DNA of 64,000 bases from Salvia splendens. Taxonomy: Eukaryota > Streptophyta > Magnoliopsida > Lamiales > Lamiaceae. Where the stretch lies: contig NC_056033.1 of the NCBI RefSeq assembly GCF_004379255.2, positions 37,722,719 to 37,786,718 on the forward strand. The letters run 5' to 3'. Positions 13,342-24,883 of the stretch are shown here, piece after piece. A model generated the notes under the pieces. It made no database searches. It saw only the letters and a list, made by a program, of their open reading frames with translations, and was not told where the DNA came from. The position numbers were made by a program, and so were the translations under genes. The first letter of the stretch is position 1. Each line of letters opens with the position of its first letter.

Positions 13342-14345
13342 AATACTACTAATATAAATAATAATACTACTACTATATGAGTTGATTTGGGAGGAATATT
13401 GTGGTATTTTGGTATTATGAATTTGTGATTATTGGTGAAATGAAATTATGAAAAGTGGAGTAGTTTTTAGGTGGCAAACAAATCTACCCAATTGCTTTTG
13501 TTGCAGTACATGAACAAATTCTTCCAGAGCAAGTTGACTTGGAGGTTTTAACCAGATCCAGTATATTTTAGGCTATCAATTACGCTGATCAATTGGTGAT
13601 TATGATTTGAAATTAAAAGGAGATCATCTATTTATGAAGAGTATAATTGACAAAACTAATTCATTATGAAATAGTAGGTTCACTAGTTGGAAGTATAATT
13701 ACTTGGAGCCATTTGAAGACTGTATTATTCAGTTTATTATGACCATAATCTGCATGGGGTCAATAATCATTATGCTAAATAATAACGCGCAATGCAATGT
13801 AAGATCTTGTAATTCATATAGGAATTATGTGTAATTAATTATTCATGCTATCACAAAAATAGAAGATCTTATAATTAATTTAAGAAATTAATAGTACTCC
13901 GTAACTAATTCGTACATTTGGAGTTTGAATTAGTGGAACGGCCGAATAATAGTAGTTTGTTGGTTACCTCCATCAAAGTTTCTAGTAAGTATTCATTATA
14001 GAGATTCAAAGACTATATTGAATCCTTGACTTTTAAATTAAGTGAACAATGCTTTTAAATTTTTTCATTCTTCTTTTTATTTTGGGATGAAATATAATTT
14101 TTCTTATTTTTCAATCCTTTTCAGATGAAATATTATCTTTCATTTTTCTTTTTAGTTGCCACCACACATAACCACTAATAAAACTTTTCAAAATATGTAG
14201 CAACCAATCCAATCATGCAATTAATTTCCATGCACTTTTATAGCATCAACTATATTGGATTAATATGTACATCGCGCCCAACCTAACACTACCATGCCCA
14301 ATACTGTGTCTAACCCTCGCTACAAAAAACTTACTCCATCTGAAA
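12989..14345. other. Upstream region of the minus-strand gene, microsatellite and AT-rich spacer
   Basis: The part nearest the gene (12989-13230) carries GA/CT-rich leader sequence. A trinucleotide (AAT)n microsatellite with about 11 units lies at 13305-13340, followed by imperfect ACT/AAT repeats to 13375. From 13400 to 14345 I see nothing beyond AT-rich sequence. Confidence 0.5.
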
Positions 14346-14456
14346 AATAGTGGCGGACGCATGATTTTTATAGTGGAGGTCCAAAATTACATTAACAATA
14401 ATTGCATATTTTTACTGTCGACGATTTTAGAAACAACCCGAGACAATACGGAGTTG

Positions 14457-15345
14457 TGAGAGAGATAAACAATTAAAAAATGACAAACGGATAGAGATGA
14501 ATGAGAGAGATGAACAATTAAAAAATAACAGAAACCCACTAAAGGCACATAGAGAGATGAATGAGAAAGATAAACAATTAAAAAATGACTGAAACCCACT
14601 AAAGGGACCAGAAAATCAAGGACACAATTAAAAAATGACATAAACCCACTAAAGGGACCAGAAAATCAAGGACTCAAGGGGATTCGAACACAGAGATAAA
14701 CAATTAAAAAATGACAGAAACCCACTAAAGGGACTAGAAAATCAAGGGACGGAGAGAGATGAATGAGAGAAAAATGACAGAAACCCACTAAAGGGACCAG
14801 AAAATCAAGGACACAATAAAAAAATGACAGAAACCCACTAAAGGGACCAGAAAATCAAGGACTCAATAGGATTTGAACAAAGAGATAAACAATTAAAAAA
14901 TGACAGAAACCCACTAAAGGGACCAGAAAATCAAGGGACAGATAGAGATGAATGAGAGAGATAAACAATTAAAACTCAAGGGGATTCAAACACAGAGATA
15001 AACAATAAAAAAATGACAGAAACCCACTAAAGGGACCAGAAAATCAAGGGACGTAGAGAGATGAATGAGAGAGATAAACAATTAAAAATGACAGAAAGGG
15101 ATTTGAACACACAGATAAACAATTAAAAAAATGACAGAAAGGGACCAGAAAATCAAGGGACGGAGAGAGATGAATGAGAGAGATAAACAATTAAAAAATG
15201 ACAGCACACATATAAAGAATAAAAAAATGACAGAAACCCACTAAAAGGACCAGAAAATCAAGGGACGGAGAGAGAGATGAATGAGAGAGATAAACAATTA
15301 AAAAATGACAGAAACCTACTAAAGGGACCACAAAATCAAGGACTC
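14457..15345. repeat. Tandem repeat array with CCCACTAAAGGGACCAG units
   Basis: A unit of roughly 55-90 bases combines AGATAAACAATTAAAAAATG, ACAGAAACCCACTAAAGGGA, CCAGAAAATCAAGG and GAGAGATGAATGAG. It recurs about ten times with variable inclusion of sub-blocks. Several units also contain GGATTCGAACACA-like sequence, which matches the B-box side of the tRNA-like relic at the right end of the array. Minus-strand frames here (14387-14641) are repeats only. Confidence 0.85.
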
Positions 15346-15412
15346 AAGAGGATTCGAACACACGACAACCTAGTTATAAGACCGAATCACTAACCAACTG
15401 AATTAACTAATT
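15345..15412 (-). other. tRNA-like relic, possibly SINE-derived
   Basis: On the minus strand a TAGTTAATTCAGTTGGTTAG segment resembles a D-arm/A box, CTTATAA resembles an anticodon loop (UAU), and GTGTTCGAATC matches a B box. Acceptor and D stems do not pair cleanly and the 3' end is not a mature tRNA end. I read it as a tRNA-derived repeat, not a functional gene. Confidence 0.45.
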
Positions 15413-15420
15413 ACTTGATA

Positions 15421-17383
15421 AATGTTGTCTAATTATACATAATATAGTAAATAGCAAAATGGGAGGGGTTCCAAGGAACCCCATACCCCACATAGGTCTT
15501 CCACTGATCTGAAACATGTTATTTGGGACTAGTGGCGGGTTCACAACTTTTTATTTGGGGTATGATATTTAAATAAAGTGATTTGTTCCTTAAAAATTCG
15601 ACCTATAATTTTTTCATTTGTTAGTTGTGAATGTTTTAAAATGATATGTTATTAGTTATCAATATTTTATGTAAATATAAATATAATTTAGGAAAGAACA
15701 AAATATAATAACTGCACAAAAGCTAAAACATTTGAAAATCTTATATAAATAGATACTTAAGAATTAACATAAACAATTTAATATAAATTTGAGTTATTTT
15801 TAACAAAAAATAATTTTGTTAGATGCGAATTCCTTAGGTTAATTATACAGTTATAAAAGATAATTTAAAATAAAAATATATACTAATATTTAGAACTTTT
15901 ATATATATATAGAAATATATTACTCCAATATTTGAAATTCTTATATAGATGAAAATATAATAATTGACATGAATTATCTAAGAACGACAATGAAAGAAGA
16001 GAAAAAAAATTGGAACTCTAATAATAGACATTTGAGAGAAGTATAGAAAAATGAAAAAAAATGTATAGAGTATTCGAGAAAAGTATCGAAAAGAATGAAT
16101 ATTTGAGAGAAGTATAGAAAAAATAAAAACATATTTGGAGTATTTGAGAAAGGTATAAAACAAATGAAAACGTAGCTAATGGGAGTCGAAAATGCAACAA
16201 CTATATAAGTTCATGATATTATATATCAAGTTTAAAGTTCGTGTGAAAAAACAAACTTTTGGAATGTTTCGTGATATTAGGCGCCAATACCTTTCATAAA
16301 TTATTCCATTGAAATATATAAATAAGAACAATATTTGGGGTACAATTGTACCCCTTTGTTCTACATTGGCTCCACCAGCGCTTGGGGCAGATTTAATAAA
16401 GTTATATTTAGTGGGTGAAATGTTGATAAATAAAGTATGCAAAAGAATAAAACATAAGATAGAAGAGAGAATAAAGTAAAAGAGAACATAAATAAGTGGA
16501 ATAATATATTTTATTTTTAGCCATAAAATATTATTTAATAATCTGAGACACCCTAAAATGAAATATGACTTAGGGTCGCTTAGGATGGATAGAGTATCTT
16601 TTATTATCATAAAAATAGAAACGCAATGACTTACATTGACATTTTAAAAAATAATCAAAATTTAAGACAAAAAAAACAAAATATTTTTAATAATAATCAA
16701 AATTTAAGACATAAAAGAAAATGTTCATACGAGATATAATCATACTAAATGAATTTTCATTTTCCTCAATTACCTTCAACGTTAATTAAGGAAGACACGG
16801 TGACATACCAATTACTTATTCCTGGAGTATAAGAATTGCACATTGCTATCAATAAAATTTTAAATATTCATTGTCTTGTTTGTGCAAAGAAGAGGCAATG
16901 ATTAGTTTTTCTAATTTAAAAATACTCATTCTCATTTATTAATTATCTCTTACTATACTACTTCTTTAATTATATTAGAATAAATGATTCCACTGTTACA
17001 TCATTGATGATTTATATTTATATGATTTATCTTAAAAAAAATTAATGAAAATAAGATAAAGAAAAATAACATAAAAGATATAGAAAAAGTTAAAAATTAA
17101 ATTAATAAAATGAATAAATGTAAATTAACAAAAAAAATTATACAGTATACTTTGTAATAAAATTATTTGTAATCGTTAAGTTAATTTATTTCATGGTTTG
17201 TTAATTGATATTATAATAATTAATTCACAATCCGAATTAAAAACTTCAATGCGATTCCCTAAACTAACATTGTGAACATACTATATAATTTTATCTTTTT
17301 CAATAAAGTAGCATTATGTACATAGTATATAAATTTATCTTTTTCTCTGTTGAATATGAATTATCAAAATCGCAATATCCGCA
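15421..17383. other. AT-rich repeat-bearing intergenic DNA
   Basis: No gene is recognised. TAGTGGCGG-like sequences at about 14347 and 15532, and GGCTCCACCAG at about 16364, resemble ends of a common plant non-autonomous transposon, but I could not pair them convincingly. A short minisatellite lies at 16028-16165. The open frame at 16176-16610 (minus) has no recognised domain. Confidence 0.4.
16028..16165. repeat. Degenerate ~40-bp minisatellite
   Basis: Four diverged copies of a unit reading roughly TTTGAGAGAAGTATAGAAAA, plus variable A-rich sequence, follow each other. The Tyr/Phe-rich minus-strand open frames across it are by-products of the repeat. Confidence 0.6.
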
Positions 17384-17386
17384 TAA

Positions 17387-19215
17387 GGCCATCCGTAATG
17401 CTGTCTCTTATCCGTCTCTTAACCGTCTCATCCCTTAACTATTCATGGGCTCCACTGTACTTTTCACTCCATCTCTTAACTAAGAGACAGAACCTGCAAC
17501 CCTTCATCTCTTATCCGTCTCTTAACTATCTCTTAACTTACTATTCATTCAATTTCATTTTTTATTTTTTTTCCATCAAATTCAATTAATAAAGAACACA
17601 GTTCATTAAATAAAATAAAAACACAACTTAAAATCCTAAAAAAATACATAATTAAATTCGTGGCAAAATAAATAAAAAAACATGATTTCAAATACAATTT
17701 TATAGAAATTAAAAAAACTACTCACCCGGCGAATCATTTCCCGAAGGCGATGGCGGTGCACTCAAGCTACCTGGATGCGAAATACCAATTTGTCTTGCCA
17801 TATACTCAATTCCGGCAAGATGAGCTTGGTATTGTGGAGGCGTCATGCGAGAAGTGTCCGCCATCATGGACAATAGGGTGTTCGAGCCCGAGCCCGCCTG
17901 GCTTGATTCACCTCGGCCCTTCCTCCCTCTAGCCGCCTTCGCCGCCTTGGACCCTTGCGGCCGACGGTGCACACGGGAGGACCCCCCGACATCGTCTGTC
18001 GTTCCCTCAACCTCCTGCGAGGCTGCCTCTTGTGCGGCGCTGCCCGAACCGCCCCCACTAGACGAGTATTGGCCAACCGCCCCCATCGACATGTATGAAT
18101 TCTTTGTCGGTGTCGTCGAAGTAGACTCGCAAAGCCGATCTCAGAATGTCGGCTCCCGTGGCTCCGCTTTGGTAATGAGCCGCTTCGTTCTTGTAGATGC
18201 CGCATAATTTTTTGACCTCCCTGTCGACTCGGTCAAAGTGAGCGCGGAGCATCTTCAATGTGCGGCGGCGGGACCCTCTTTTCTTGATCTCATTGTAGGC
18301 CTCGGTGACCTTTTCCCAGAAGCACTTCCGGGATTGTTGATTCACGACGATGGGATCGTACGAGACGCTGATCCCGGCGTTGTACACCGCCATCATGTCC
18401 TTGCGGCTGTACGGATGCCGGCCTACATCCTTATCCTCATCGGCTGCCTCCGCCTCTTCCTCCACGGCGTCGAATGCCCTGGAGCTTCCACCGCCTCGTC
18501 CTCCTTCCGGATGGGGTTCATCCGGATAATCCTCCCGAATTTGGGATAATCCCTGTGAATACCTCGGGGCAGAGGGACGAGCGTATGTATCCACATCAAA
18601 ATGGGGTGGTTGATACCCCCCGGCGTCGATGAGCCCTGTGTGCCCGGCGTAGACGAATCGGAACCGGAACCACCCAACACGTTGTAGATGCCCCCCCAGT
18701 CGCCAAACGCATTGATTTCAAACCCGCCGGAGCCGCCACTGCCAGAGTTTCCGTCGCCGGATATTTTGTGATGAGAGGTTAGATGAAAATTGGAGAGGAA
18801 ATGAAGATGATTTGGAGGATTTGATATGTATTTGTGTGTGAAATGAGGATGAAATAGGAGTATTTATAGAGTAAAAAAATAATAAAAATAATAAAAAAGG
18901 AAAACGGTCGAAAAACGGTAATATTACCATTTTCGATTTATTATTATTATTATTTAATTAAATTCAAATTTTTAAAAAATGATTTATTGCTTCAGCGTGA
19001 CGAAGCCCACTCGCGGGCCGTCGAGTAGGCATCACGCATGGCGCCGGAGCGCGCTACGTAGCACAAGCGCGTGGCGAGACAGCCCGCGAGGTGTCTCGGT
19101 GAGACGGGCGTCTCGGCGAGACCGGAACGAGACGAGGGGCTGCAACGCTTCTCGCCGCCGTCTCGTCTCAGCTGGACGAGATACGAGCCACCCATGAGAC
19201 GCGTTGCGGGTGGCC
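17387..19215 (-). mobile_element. PIF/Harbinger-like element 1 (ORF1 only), TAA target duplication
   Basis: The left end GGCCATCCGTAATGC and the right end read as reverse complement GGCCACCCGCAACGC are inverted. Both are flanked by TAA (17384-17386 and 19216-19218). The 1829-bp interior has one decayed gene on the minus strand that resembles the SANT/Myb-like ORF1 of Harbinger elements, and no DDE transposase. A related element lies at 33312-35208 in the opposite orientation. A GC-rich block with CGTCTCG-like motifs sits just inside the right end (about 19000-19200), as in the second copy. Confidence 0.8.
17718..18764 (-). pseudogene. Harbinger ORF1-like protein (Myb/SANT, often annotated glutathione S-transferase T3-like), broken
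   Basis: The core encodes GRHPYSRKDMMAVYNAGISV, the KCFWEKVTEAYNEIK stretch, and LKMLRAHFDRVDREVKKLC followed by GIYKNE. This is the trihelix-like domain seen in ORF1 proteins of PIF/Harbinger elements and in plant proteins misnamed GST T3-like. The C-terminus ends GNDSPGE at 17718. Compared with the second copy (33760-34890), the initiator ATG is ATA here (18762-18764), and the frame changes at least twice (near 18600 and near 18090). ORF1 proteins assist the transposase, binding DNA or aiding nuclear import; this copy cannot make a full one. Confidence 0.75.
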
Positions 19216-19218
19216 TAA

Positions 19219-20612
19219 GAAACCATAATGCTAGTATTTACTAGTACTATTATACACTCCGTAGATTCATAAATAGCAATTCCTTATGTACATCGTCTGG
19301 TAGTTTATGAATTATGAATATAAAAATGGAATAAAATGGATGTTCTTGTGTTCATTCTCATTTCATGCTTGATAATATTCTTTCATTATGAATCATCATT
19401 AATCTAATAGAATCATATTCCCAGTGGAATGATAATAAATTTATTCCATTCAAAACCTAGAAAATGTATTTACAGTGTTCACTTATCACGATATAATAAA
19501 AAAGCTTACAACTTTATCAAAAAGTATTTAAAAATTCTCAAAATGTTTCTTTATTTTTCAAGCTAAACATTCCGATATCTATTTTACTTGTAAAATTATT
19601 TTTGATAAATCTAATTAATTAACATATATGTACTATTTTTTAGTTTAGATATATAAGATAATTTTATTATAGTGATCAGTTACTATATTTTGTTTAAATA
19701 TTCGTAATCCATTAACGCAAAAAATAATAATAATAAAATTATAATTATAAAATACAATTTTAAATTATATTCCATTGGCATGTTCACTCTAGAAACATAG
19801 CAATCATAGTAAAATATTATTTTTCCTAAGTTAATTAATCTCATTCTATCTATATGACTATATATCCATATATTTCATCAAACATGTACGACTAGCGAGT
19901 TTTTATTCGACATATCATGCAAATGCGTTTTCTAACGTTGTGTTTTTTCATTTTTTCCGATAAAACCAGATGAATATTTGACCCTTGATTATATTCGATA
20001 TAATTAATCAACTACAAATTTATATTGGTTGAGAATAATTTTCACTAAATAAAATATCTCCTTCCATCCATTAAAATAAATCTCATTTTAATTTAAGCGA
20101 GTTTAAGAAATGTGAAAGAAAATATTTTAGGTTTTTTCTACGGCAGTAGTTGTAGATTACTAGTGTTGAATTTTTGGATGAAATTAAGCATGTAAATATA
20201 ATATACACTAGGTAGCATGTGCTTAGAATCCTATTTATTCAACTTATCTTACCTTAAAAAATACAGATGAGCATTCCATTTAATTTATAGGCAACTCCCT
20301 AAAAAGAACTAAATTCCAAAAGCCTAAGAAGAAATAAAAAACTAAACGAACAATTACCAAACACTTAATGAGAAAAACTACCCACTTTTTCATTACAGCA
20401 AAAAAGGCGATTCCGTCGCCTTGGCGGCCCCCACACTCCTGCCCGACATCATGTGAGGGGATTCAATCAGGGTACGCAGTAGCCCGTTAAGGGATAGGCC
20501 TTAACCCACTGGCTGTCAGAAGCCCATCTCCCAAGGCCTCACACTTGTGCCTGAGAGATGGAAGCAACTACACGACATGTTCACTTCTACAGAAACATAC
20601 TATATGAAATGC

Positions 20613-20615
<3 letters not shown>
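19219..20615. other. AT-rich intergenic region
   Basis: Mostly AT-rich without genes. A Stowaway-like fragment may begin near 20048 (CTCCTTCCATCC). At about 20400-20580 there is an isolated GC-richer piece of unknown origin containing GGCGATTCCGTCGCC, itself a near-palindrome. Confidence 0.4.

Positions 20616-20657
<42 letters not shown>
20616..20657. repeat. (TA)n microsatellite, left border of element A
   Basis: About 21 uninterrupted TA units. It is the first of seven TA tracts that separate transposable elements between here and 31800. Confidence 0.95.
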
Positions 20658-20661
<4 letters not shown>

Positions 20662-20940
20662 TTTGATCTATGATAAACCATTTTTAATACAAAAATGCAG
20701 AACCAAGCATACAAAAGTCATTTTTAGGTCATTGTAAGCTTATTTTTACGTCATTATAGTAAGGATGACATAAAATGATCTTAACATGACCTCAAACCCA
20801 AAGTTTATAATATGACCTAAAACTGCTTTACAATGACCCTCCGTGTTTTTGTTTAATTATTGACCATTGGATTGTCAAATCTCATGGTCAGGATTTGGTC
20901 TGGATTTTGTATTGAGATCAAGTTTTGTATTGATCATTTT

Positions 20941-20942
<2 letters not shown>
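20658..20942. mobile_element. Element A: short (TA)n-bounded MITE-like element
   Basis: A 285-bp insert lies between two (TA)n tracts. It starts GGGTTTTGATCTATGATAAA and ends (reverse complement) GGAAAATGATCAATAC, so only a short, imperfect TGATC-containing inverted end is visible. It belongs with its neighbours by position and by the shared TA-junction motif. Assignment is weaker than for elements B to F. Confidence 0.5.
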
Positions 20943-20972
<30 letters not shown>

Positions 20973-20975
<3 letters not shown>

Positions 20976-22593
20976 GAGCGTTATTCTCTTTTCACATCTT
21001 AGATCCTTTTTCCTTCTTAATATTACGCGTTAGATCTAAGGCATCAACGGATCAGATTGATTCTATAAAACTGGTTCCGTGTTGCATTATAGAAGGTGGT
21101 TGTATGCATTACAGGGTTATTATTGACATTTGACGGAAAAGTAACTGCCACATTTTGGTATCTGCGAATAATGCACCCCATGGTCACGAGTAATGCATAT
21201 AATTGACTATATAATGCACAATATGTGAACTGCAATGCATACGAATAAGATGTACCATGTTATGATGTTTGGACACACGTTTCTTGTTTCCCCTAAGGGT
21301 TTAATAAGCTTAGGGGCTAGGGTATAGTACGTAGACACGTATGTAATCTTCACATGGTAACGAGTAATGGATATAATTGACTATATAATGCACAATTTGT
21401 GAACTGCAATGCATACGAACAAGATGTGTTGTGTTATGATGTTTGACACACGTTTCTTGTTTCCCCTAAGGGTTTAATAAGCTTAGGGGCTAGGGTATAG
21501 TACGTACGCATTAATAACAAATTATAAAATGATACGAATAATTCACCAAATTGTCACGAGTAATGGATGTTATTAACTATATAATGCACAATATGTGAAC
21601 TGCAATGCATACGAATAAGATGTACCATGTTATGATGTTTGACACACGTTTCTTGTTTCCCCTAAGGGTTTAATAAGCTTAGGGGCTAGGGTATAGTACG
21701 TAGACATTACTAACAAATTGTTGTTATTGGAATATACGTATGTGCATTATTTGGTTTAGGTAGTGCATTATGTAGCTGTTAATTGTCATTATCTCAGTAT
21801 ATTATGCATTATTAGAGATATTGTGTATATGGGTTAATCAACGGATTGAAGATTACATACGTGCATTTAGTAATGTCTACGTACTATACCCTAGCCCCTA
21901 AGCTTATTAAACCCTTAAGGGAAACAAGAAACGTGTGTCAAACATCATAACATGGTACATCTTATTCGTATGCATTGCAGTTCACATATTGTGCATTATA
22001 TAGTTAATAACATCCATTACTCGTGACAATTTGGTGAATTATTCGTATCGTTTTATAATTTGTTATTAATGCGTACGTACTATACCCTAGCCCCTAAGCT
22101 TATTAAACCCTTAGGGGAAACAAGAAACGTGTGTCAAACATCATAACACAGCACATCTTGTTCGTATGCATTGCAGTTCACAAATTGTGCATTATATAGT
22201 CAATTATATCCATTACTCGTTACCATGTGAAGATTACATACATGTCTACGTACTATACCCTAGCCCCTAAGCTTATTAAACCCTTAGGGAAACAATAAAC
22301 GTGTGTCAAACATCATAACACAGCACATCTTGTTCGTATGCATTGCAGTTCACATATTGTGCATTATATAGGCAATTATATGCATTACTCGTGACCATGT
22401 GGTGCATTATTCGTAGCGGTTTCCAGCCATTATTAGATTACTATTGTACCCTCATAATGCACAAAATAGGACAAATAATGCAACACGGGATTAATTACCC
22501 AATGTTGATCTTGACCGTCCATTTCTCTAATCTAATGGCTGATATTAAGAAGGAAAAAGAAGGAAATATAGGAAAAGAAAATGAATACATCCC
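20973..22593. mobile_element. Element B: foldback element between (TA)n tracts
   Basis: The left arm (20973 to about 21713) and right arm (about 21866 to 22593) are inverted copies of each other, leaving a loop of roughly 150 bases. Terminal sequences match those of element E at both ends (left: TCCTTTTTCCTTCTTAATA; right: AAGAAGGAAAAAGAAGG then GAATACATCCCT). Each arm contains three copies of a 170-200 bp unit with the conserved CCCCTAAG/CTTAGGGG hairpin. There is no coding capacity, so it is a non-autonomous foldback derivative of the E family. Bordered by TA tracts at 20943-20972 and 22597-22615. Confidence 0.85.
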
Positions 22594-22596
22594 TAC

Positions 22597-22615
22597 ATAT
22601 ATATATATATATATA
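22597..22615. repeat. (TA)n microsatellite between elements B and C
   Basis: About nine TA units. Element B ends and element C begins at this tract without other spacer. Confidence 0.9.
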
Positions 22616-22977
22616 GGATTGTGTTCAAATCCTTTTCACCTATTAAATCCAATCTCCTTCTTAATCTTCACCCTTTATTTAAGCCGATCCAATGGACTAA
22701 ATAATTGATTCTAATTATCATATTGCATGCATTATTTACGTGAGAGGGGTATAATTGAAATTCTGTGTTGTAGTTAGTTAATGAAAGTGGCGTGAATACC
22801 TCCCTCAATGCTTATTGCAGTTTTGCAGCAAATCTTTTCCAGATTTAGTCCACTGCGTGCTCCATATTCCAGCGTTTAGCCGAGTGCTTACTGCTAATCG
22901 ACGATCAATCTTTGTTGAATCGATTTTTTGAATCCAAATCTTACGAATACGGTTCATCCCCGGTATTTCAAGTATCA

Positions 22978-23827
22978 ATGGAAGAAGGTAATATTGCAAT
23001 TTTCGCCCATGTGAACTGAATTGGTTGCTGTCAATTGTTATAATCTGGGAAAAAATTGTTGGACCATGATTTGGTTGCTGATTTGTTGTTTAATATTGCA
23101 GTTTCTAACAACTGTTATGTGTAATTCAGCCGCACGACCCAATATGTTTAACTCAGCGAATTATTGTTTCATGTTTGTGTGCTTGGGTGTTGGTTTATTG
23201 AATAAATTTAGACGTTTAACGGTTTTGTTGTTGCTACGGTTTATTCAAGTTTATAGTTTTTGTTATTTCACGTGACATTGGCTTTCAATCTTCCCCGTAG
23301 GGTTGCCGATTTCTGGGCCCAGGTTGTGGTATAATATGCGATTCAAAACATATACGTTGGTTTAACATCGAATGATTAGTTATGAAAAATTATACATGTA
23401 ATGTATAATTATGCTTATGTAATGCACTGTTTTATGTTATATAATGTATAGTATATTTCATATAATGCATCTATAGCTTAACATGTATACTGTTTCGTGT
23501 TTGTAAACAGGACGCGTTGTGCCTGCATGTTCTGAGCAGATAAAGCCTGTAGTTGGTCAGAGGTTCGAATCATTAGAGTTTGCTCTCGCGTTTTATGATG
23601 TGTATGCTAGGGCCGTTGGGTTTGACACGCGTAAACAAGGTGTGAGGAAGGTGGACGAAGTTTCATTGTTGCATTGCTGGAGTAATTTACCTCTGATTGT
23701 TGCATTGTTGGATTGTCTGTGCATTATGTGGTTGTTTATGATTCAGATTTGGTGTATTGGAGCATATGGATGCTGTCTATGTTTGGTTCCCGAATTTGTT
23801 TGCACGCCAGTTATTCTCTTTCCTTAA
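22978..23827 (+). pseudogene. FAR1/FHY3-type N-terminal DNA-binding domain, truncated gene
   Basis: Exon 1 (22978-22987, start MEEG) ends in a GGTAAT donor. Exon 2 begins at 23511 after TTTGTAAACAG, joining in frame. Exon 2 encodes VVGQRFESLEFALAFYDVYA then RAVGFDTRKQG, the start of the FAR1 zinc-binding (WRKY-GCM1-like) domain found in FAR1-related MULE transposases and in their domesticated descendants FHY3/FAR1. The frame continues to 23827 but leaves recognisable homology after about 23665, where repeat-like sequence begins. The MULE transposase and SWIM domains are missing. Only a deleted remnant of the element's DNA-binding gene remains. Confidence 0.72.
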
Positions 23828-23829
23828 TT

Positions 23830-24580
23830 ACTTCTCATTGCATACGAGTAATGGGTATAATTTACCATATAATGCACAATATGTGAAATGCAATACATAC
23901 GAACAAGATGTACCGTGTTACGATGTTTGGCTCACGTTTCTTGTTTCCCCTAAGGGTTTAATAAGTCTAGGGGTTAGGGTATAGTACGTACACATTAATA
24001 ACAACGTTTAAACTGATACGAATAATGCGCCGAATGGTAACGAATAATGGATAGTATTGACTATATAATGCACCATATGTGAACTGCAATGTATACGAGT
24101 AACATGTGTCGTGTTTCGATGATTGATACACGTTTCTTGTTTCCCCTAAGGGTTTAATAAGCTTAGGGGCTAGGGTATAGTACGTACTCATTAATAACAA
24201 TGTTCAAACTGATACGAATAATGCACCGAATGGTAACGAATAATGGATAGTATTGACTATATAATGCACCATATGTGAACTGCAATGTATACGATTAACA
24301 TGTGTCGTGTTTCGATGATTGATACACGTTTCTTGTTTCTCCTAAGGGTTTAATAAGCCTAGGGGCTAGGGTATAGTACGTACTCATTAATAACAATGTT
24401 CAAACCGATACGAATAATGCACCGAATGGTAACGAATAATGGATATTATTTACTATATAATGCATCATATGTGAACTGCAATGTATACGAATAAGATGTG
24501 TCATGTTTCGATGTTTGGCACACGTTTCTTGTTTTTAATAAGCATAGGGGCTAGGGTATAGTACGTACTCATTAATACCA
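23830..24580 (+). repeat. Four tandem ~192-201 bp hairpin-repeat units in element C
   Basis: The core hairpin CCCCTAAG...CTTAGGGG followed by GCTAGGGTATAGTACGTA recurs at about 23946, 24147, 24339 and 24531; the last copy has lost the first hairpin arm. Each core is preceded by CACGTTTCTTGTTT and by TGAACTGCAATGTATACGA-like sequence. Same unit and orientation as the left arm of element B. Confidence 0.88.
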
Positions 24581-24883
24581 ACGTTTAAAAATAGCGCGTG
24601 TTGAAGTTATACATAATTAACGTATTATGAAATGTACATATTATAAATAGTAAAGTAATTCTTAGGTGCATAATTAACTCGGTGAAGTACCCATTAGCCC
24701 ATTGATAGTTCGTATTCCCTACAACATTCAAAATAATGACAAGTTCTCGCTACATAATGCAACGTTTTACTCAAATAATGCATATATCTGTCTACCGATG
24801 AATTTATATCCGCTTTTAATATACCATGCATCCCTGAACATAGATAATGTACAAGTTTGTTTGACTGATGCTCAAAGTGGTAG

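Noticed and set aside
14457..15345. Regularly spaced repeats reminiscent of a CRISPR array
   Set aside because: Repeat units are long, variable and contiguous without unique spacers, and the DNA is plant nuclear.
15345..15412. A functional tRNA-Ile (UAU) gene on the minus strand
   Set aside because: A- and B-box-like sequence is present but the acceptor and D stems do not pair properly.
14346..16380. A transposon with TAGTGGCGG...GGCTCCACCAG ends
   Set aside because: The candidate ends match each other over too few bases, and I could find no target duplication.
18979..19197. 72-residue Arg-rich frame in a GC-rich block
   Set aside because: It lies in the subterminal region of a Harbinger-like element and is matched by a similar non-coding block in the second copy.
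21290..21700. CCCTAAGGG / TTAGGGG motifs as interstitial telomere repeats
   Set aside because: The TTTAGGG unit is not tandemly repeated; the motif is a single hairpin core per ~190-bp transposon repeat.
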